Below are positions 14,399-17,085 of a stretch of 17,085 bases of DNA, piece after piece. The stretch covers positions 1 through 17,085 of the forward strand of contig CAJURT010000061.1 in assembly GCA_910588875.1 (NCBI GenBank). The letters run 5' to 3'. Origin of the DNA: an uncultured Lachnospiraceae bacterium. Lineage in GTDB: Bacteria; Bacillota; Clostridia; Lachnospirales; Lachnospiraceae. A program made the translations under genes and the position numbers. The notes under the pieces are model-generated. The model searched no databases. It had not been told where the DNA came from and was given only the letters and a program-made list of their open reading frames with translations. Position 1 is the first letter of the stretch, and every line of letters begins with the position of its first letter.

Positions 14399-15806
14399 GG
14401 AATGTGGTGTATTTGGCATTTTCAGCCCAAGGACCGGGGCAGTGGCAGATATGGCGTATTACGGACTGTATGCTTTGCAGCACCGGGGCCAGGAAAGCTG
14501 CGGGATTGTGGTCAATGATGACGGCGCATTTTCGTCCTACAAGGATCTGGGGCTGGTCAGCGAGGTGTTCTCCCGCGATGTGCTGTCACGGCTGCCAGAG
14601 GGAAACATGGCAGTTGGCCATGTACGCTACGGAACCACCGGCGGCAACAGCCGGAGAAACTGCCAGCCGATTGAGGTCAACCACCAGAAGGGAAAGCTGG
14701 CGCTGGCACACAATGGAAACCTTAGCAATGCGGTGGAACTGCGCAACAGGCTGGAACTGTCCGGCGCTATTTTCCACAGTACCAGCGACACGGAGATCAT
14801 TGCATATATTGTTACCAGGGAACGGCTTAAGTCTGCCTCGATTGAGGACGCACTCAGCGCGGCGATGGGCTCCCTTGACGGAGCCTATTCCCTGGTGCTG
14901 ATGTCCTCGCAGAAGATGCTCTGCGCCAGGGACCCCTACGGGTTCCGGCCTCTTTGCTATGGCCGGACTCAGGACGGCATGTATGTGGTTGCCTCAGAAA
15001 GCTGTGCCCTGACGGCGGTGGGCGCAGAATTTGAGCGGGATCTGGAGCCGGGAGAAATCCTTGTATTTAGCCCGGAGGGCATGGTTTCCCGCAGGGAGCA
15101 CTGCAGGGAGCAGAGGAAGAGGCTTTGTGTGTTTGAATATATCTACTTTGCAAGGCCGGATTCCGTGATCGACGGGGTGTCGGTGCATGGAGCCAGAATC
15201 CGTGCGGGGGAAATCCTGGCGAAGGCGCATCCTGCAGAGGCAGACATTGTGATCGGGGTGCCGGATTCCGGGCTGGATGCTGCCCTGGGATTCAGCAGGG
15301 AATCCGGGATCCCCTATGGGATAGGGCTGATAAAGAACAAGTATATTGGCAGGACATTTATCTCTCCCGGGCAGGGGGCGCGGCTTGACCAGGTTAGGAT
15401 CAAGCTGAGCGCAGTGGGGGAGAGCGTGCGGGGCAAGCGGGTTGTCCTGGTGGATGACTCGATTGTCCGGGGGACCACAAGCGGCCGTATCGTCAGGCTC
15501 CTGAGGGAGGCAGGCGCCAGGGAAATCCATATGAGGATCTCTTCGCCGCCTTTTTTGAATCCCTGCTATTACGGGACGGATGTGGATTCCCGGGAGAATC
15601 TGATTGCCTGCAGCCACAGTGTGGAGGAGATAGCAAAAGCCATCGGGGCGGATACCCTGGGCTATTTCCCGGTACAGCAGCTGGGGGAACTGGCGGGCAG
15701 CCGGGATTACTGCAGCGCCTGCTTTGACGGGAGGTATCCTACACCGGTGCCGGATGACATTAAGAAGGATCGGTTTGAGGGGAAGCTAAAAAGGTTTCAT
15801 GGCTGA
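14385..15806 (+). CDS. purF: Amidophosphoribosyltransferase (PurF), Fe-S type
   Basis: A 473-residue enzyme making 5-phosphoribosylamine from PRPP and glutamine, the first committed step of purine synthesis. The start MSLHEECGVF is chosen from the AAGGAGGGG site 4 bases upstream and because the Ntn nucleophile Cys7 then follows a 6-residue propeptide. The longer frame from 14346 lies inside pyrG. The glutaminase domain (7-235) shows GHVRYGTTG (78-86) and HNGNLSNA (109-116). The PRPP loop is VVLVDDSIVRGTTSG (353-367). Cys248, Cys394, Cys443 and Cys446 match the four [4Fe-4S] ligands of the Bacillus enzyme, so it should be oxygen-sensitive. It overlaps pyrG by 14 bases and lacks the usual pur-operon neighbours. 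Expression is probably coupled to pyrG. Confidence 0.97.
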   Translation: MSLHEECGVFGIFSPRTGAVADMAYYGLYALQHRGQESCGIVVNDDGAFSSYKDLGLVSEVFSRDVLSRLPEGNMAVGHVRYGTTGGNSRRNCQPIEVNHQKGKLALAHNGNLSNAVELRNRLELSGAIFHSTSDTEIIAYIVTRERLKSASIEDALSAAMGSLDGAYSLVLMSSQKMLCARDPYGFRPLCYGRTQDGMYVVASESCALTAVGAEFERDLEPGEILVFSPEGMVSRREHCREQRKRLCVFEYIYFARPDSVIDGVSVHGARIRAGEILAKAHPAEADIVIGVPDSGLDAALGFSRESGIPYGIGLIKNKYIGRTFISPGQGARLDQVRIKLSAVGESVRGKRVVLVDDSIVRGTTSGRIVRLLREAGAREIHMRISSPPFLNPCYYGTDVDSRENLIACSHSVEEIAKAIGADTLGYFPVQQLGELAGSRDYCSACFDGRYPTPVPDDIKKDRFEGKLKRFHG

Positions 15807-15821
15807 ACCATTCGCTTTTCA

Positions 15822-15863
15822 GCTTACCTGCAGAGGGGTAAGCCGGAAAGTACCGTTTTTCCG
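15822..15863 (+). terminator. Tandem small hairpins after purF
   Basis: GCTTACC (15822-15828) pairs with GGTAAGC (15837-15843). Directly after, CGGAAA (15844-15849) pairs with TTTCCG (15858-15863), with a T5 run inside. The pair lies 15 bases past the purF stop. It is plausible as a weak terminator or 3' processing site; the hairpin at 15939 looks stronger. Confidence 0.45.
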
Positions 15864-15938
15864 GATACAGCACAGAAGGCCTTCAAAACCGCCGGATTTC
15901 TGTCTGGATGGAGCACTAGGCGTATACGGCAGACGATC

Positions 15939-15979
15939 AGCCACAGTGGTCACAAATCTGACCCCTCTGTGGCTGTTTT
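15939..15979 (+). terminator. Probable terminator of the pyrG-purF unit
   Basis: AGCCACAG (15939-15946) pairs with CTGTGGCT (15967-15974), and inside it GGTCA (15948-15952) pairs with TGACC (15960-15964). GTTTT follows. It is about 130 bases after purF. Confidence 0.6.
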
Positions 15980-16186
15980 GCTCCCTGGGGCTGAAGGTTT
16001 GGCCCCTCTGTTTTGGAGAACCGACTTGTATGCGCTTGAAAAAATGGCTATTGCAATCCCACTGGCTTTAGGTTGGCTTTAGACAGTGGGTTAATGTAGT
16101 CAAAAGTAGTGGTTTATGTTATACTTGCGTTATGGGAACAGGGAAATCATTACGAGGTATCCTTTAGGAAAAAACAGACCTAAGTA
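15980..16186. other. Gene-free stretch before the transposase remnant
   Basis: No credible gene. It holds a hairpin with arms CCCACTG (16058-16064) and CAGTGGG (16084-16090). The loop contains the direct repeat GGCTTTAG (16064-16071 and 16075-16082). A TATACT box (16120-16125) lies 17 bases after a weak TAGTCA. The hairpin may be a left-end remnant of an IS200/IS605 element, given its place about 100 bases before the transposase remnant. Confidence 0.35.
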
Positions 16187-16483
16187 TTGATTACAGTATC
16201 ACATAATTTTGTATGCAAATATAGAAAGAAATTGCTGGCATCAAAGCAGATATCAGATAACATAAAACAGTTTTCTTATGAGATATGTCAAAAGCATCCT
16301 GTAATTATCAAATATATGGAAACAGACAAAGGCCATATTCATTATAGGATAGAAACAGAGCCAACAATGTCAATTAGCAAAATCGTAAATCTAATGAAAA
16401 GTTATACTACATATCATATTTGAGAAAGATCCCCAGATTATCTTAGAAAACATTTTGGGAAGGAACATACTTCCTGGACGATA
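16187..16483 (+). pseudogene. IS200/IS605-family Y1 transposase (TnpA) remnant
   Basis: The frame reads VSHNFVCKYRKKLL near the start, METDKGHIHYRIETEP in the middle and ISKIVNLMKSYTTYHI before a TGA at 16421-16423. These match the N-terminal part of IS200-like TnpA, including the HUH metal motif (HIH). After the TGA the same frame continues with ERSPDYLRKHFGKEHTSW, again TnpA-like, so the stop replaces the usual tryptophan of YHIW. Homology then ends, and the segment with the catalytic tyrosine is missing. There is no ATG: the frame opens at TTG after an in-frame TAA (16181-16183), so the 5' end is also lost. Single-strand transposition would be impossible. The AT-rich codons contrast with the neighbouring housekeeping genes. 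Confidence 0.8.
16187..16483 (+). mobile_element. Decayed IS200/IS605-type insertion remnant
   Basis: This marks the body of the element carrying the broken transposase. True ends are not determined. The hairpins at 16058-16090 and 16503-16530 are candidate left and right subterminal structures, which this family needs, but I cannot confirm the cleavage sites. No TnpB/IscB gene accompanies it. Confidence 0.5.
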
Positions 16484-16502
16484 ACCATTCCCATGACAAA
16501 TA

Positions 16503-16530
16503 TGAATCCCTCACCGGAGCCGGTAATTCA
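16503..16530. repeat. Stem-loop just before the lipoprotein ribosome site
   Basis: TGAAT (16503-16507) pairs with ATTCA (16526-16530), and ACCGG (16513-16517) pairs with CCGGT (16520-16524). AGGAGG begins at 16531. It could be an IS right-end hairpin or a leader structure; it is too short to choose. Confidence 0.3.
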
Positions 16531-16543
16531 AGGAGGAGCAGCT

Positions 16544-17085
16544 ATGGGTAATAAACTTTTTGCTGATTCTTTGTTTGTATCTTATATCAAAGGAATAGTT
16601 GTTTCTCTATGCTGGGCAGCAACAGCTGCTCTATTATTGACTGGCTGTAATCCAACAGCAGGCGCAACAGAATATGAGGTAATATATCCGTCCGGTTACA
16701 GCAGGGATTCCTATGTTTATGATGAAGAATCTCCCATTGAGGGAAGTTCTTGTTATCTTCAGTGGGAGGAAGCGGATGACTACAAGAAAACCTATAACTA
16801 CGATCTACATATCCTGGATGAACATGATTCTGTATTATATGAATATCCCGATATGGGGAGCAAAGCCATGCGCGGGAGCGTGTGGGAAGAGAGAAAAACC
16901 TGGGTTTGTGCGGAGCATTGGACGGCTCCACACCACAATGGCTATGTGGAAGGCTGGCTGGAAGAAAGCGATCTGCTCCTGATTGATCTGAGTGGCGGCG
17001 AGATCTTGTTTCAGGACAAGGCAGGAGAAAATGAATTTTACATCACCTCAAATGGAACACGATGCTATTTCTATCTTCCCGGAAA
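16544..17085 (+). CDS. Putative lipoprotein of unknown function, 3' end outside window
   Basis: An open frame with no stop to the window end (180 codons visible). It starts at ATG after AGGAGGAGCAGCT, a strong ribosome site. The N-terminus has a hydrophobic stretch (residues 18-32) ending in lipobox LLTGC, with lipidated Cys35, so it should sit on the outer face of the membrane. The rest is acidic and rich in Tyr, Trp, Asp and Glu (for example SYVYDEESP, YEYPDMGS, WEERKTWVCAEHW), with strand-like segments. Cys69, Cys122 and Cys173 are visible after the lipidated one. I recognise no family. Codon use is AT-richer than in the pyrG-purF-ftsH genes, and the gene follows an IS remnant, which fits accessory origin. 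The frame runs without a stop from the transposase remnant into this ATG, but the ribosome site and signal peptide support an independent start. Confidence 0.7.
   Translation, partial: MGNKLFADSLFVSYIKGIVVSLCWAATAALLLTGCNPTAGATEYEVIYPSGYSRDSYVYDEESPIEGSSCYLQWEEADDYKKTYNYDLHILDEHDSVLYEYPDMGSKAMRGSVWEERKTWVCAEHWTAPHHNGYVEGWLEESDLLLIDLSGGEILFQDKAGENEFYITSNGTRCYFYLPG

Noticed and set aside
15799..16071. 90-codon frame after purF
   Set aside because: It starts inside the purF end without a ribosome site and runs through the terminator hairpins.
16421..16423. TGA read as tryptophan (alternative code) in the transposase
   Set aside because: TGA is used as the real stop of pyrG, ftsH, trxB and others here; decay of the element is the simpler explanation.

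Overview
The window looks like a chromosomal segment from a GC-rich anaerobic Firmicute, most likely a gut Lachnospiraceae (Enterocloster/Lachnoclostridium-like) member. The grounds are the strong AGGAGG-type ribosome sites, a Bacillus-type Fe-S PurF, a cytosolic (leaderless) arylsulfate sulfotransferase of the intestinal anaerobe type, a clostridial-style thioredoxin pair, and many GC-rich intrinsic terminators. The taxonomic call is inference.

Region 1 (1-6300) is an arylsulfate/redox block. A 3' fragment of an arylsulfate sulfotransferase gene (ASST, + strand, 1-1118) faces a complete paralogue (- strand, 1295-3172). The two are tail to tail, separated by two strong hairpins. Upstream of the complete copy, on the same strand, lie trxA (3211-3522) and trxB (3612-4532), giving the order trxB-trxA-ASST. 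Next, still on the - strand but behind its own terminator, is a multi-spanning SLC13/DASS-like anion permease (4825-6300). Both redox proteins are atypical: the thioredoxin has Thr-Cys-Gly-Pro-Cys, and the reductase keeps CAIC and the GxGxxA loop but lacks the HRRxxxR NADPH signature.

Region 2 (6301-10763) begins with a divergent promoter region holding inverted repeats. It continues with a polar amino-acid ABC importer (lipoprotein, permease, ATPase) and an AbgB-like M20 amidohydrolase. A hairpin with a T-run between the lipoprotein and permease genes probably sets stoichiometry. A textbook terminator closes the unit.

Region 3 (10764-15980) is housekeeping: ftsH, then pyrG and purF overlapping by 14 bases. 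A consensus sigma-A promoter overlaps the ftsH stop codon and is followed by a terminator hairpin before pyrG. This is the layout of the CTP-sensing pyrG attenuator of Gram-positive bacteria, and here it would also control purF.

Region 4 (15980-17085) is AT-richer accessory DNA. It holds a decayed IS200/IS605 Y1 transposase (in-frame stop, lost C-terminus) and the start of an unrecognised lipoprotein gene that runs off the window.

The main point of interest is the combination of duplicated cytosolic ASST, a dedicated-looking unusual thioredoxin system and an anion permease. It could be a sulfate-transfer module for host- or diet-derived aryl sulfates. The second is the pyrG-purF leader. No CRISPR array, rRNA or tRNA was seen.
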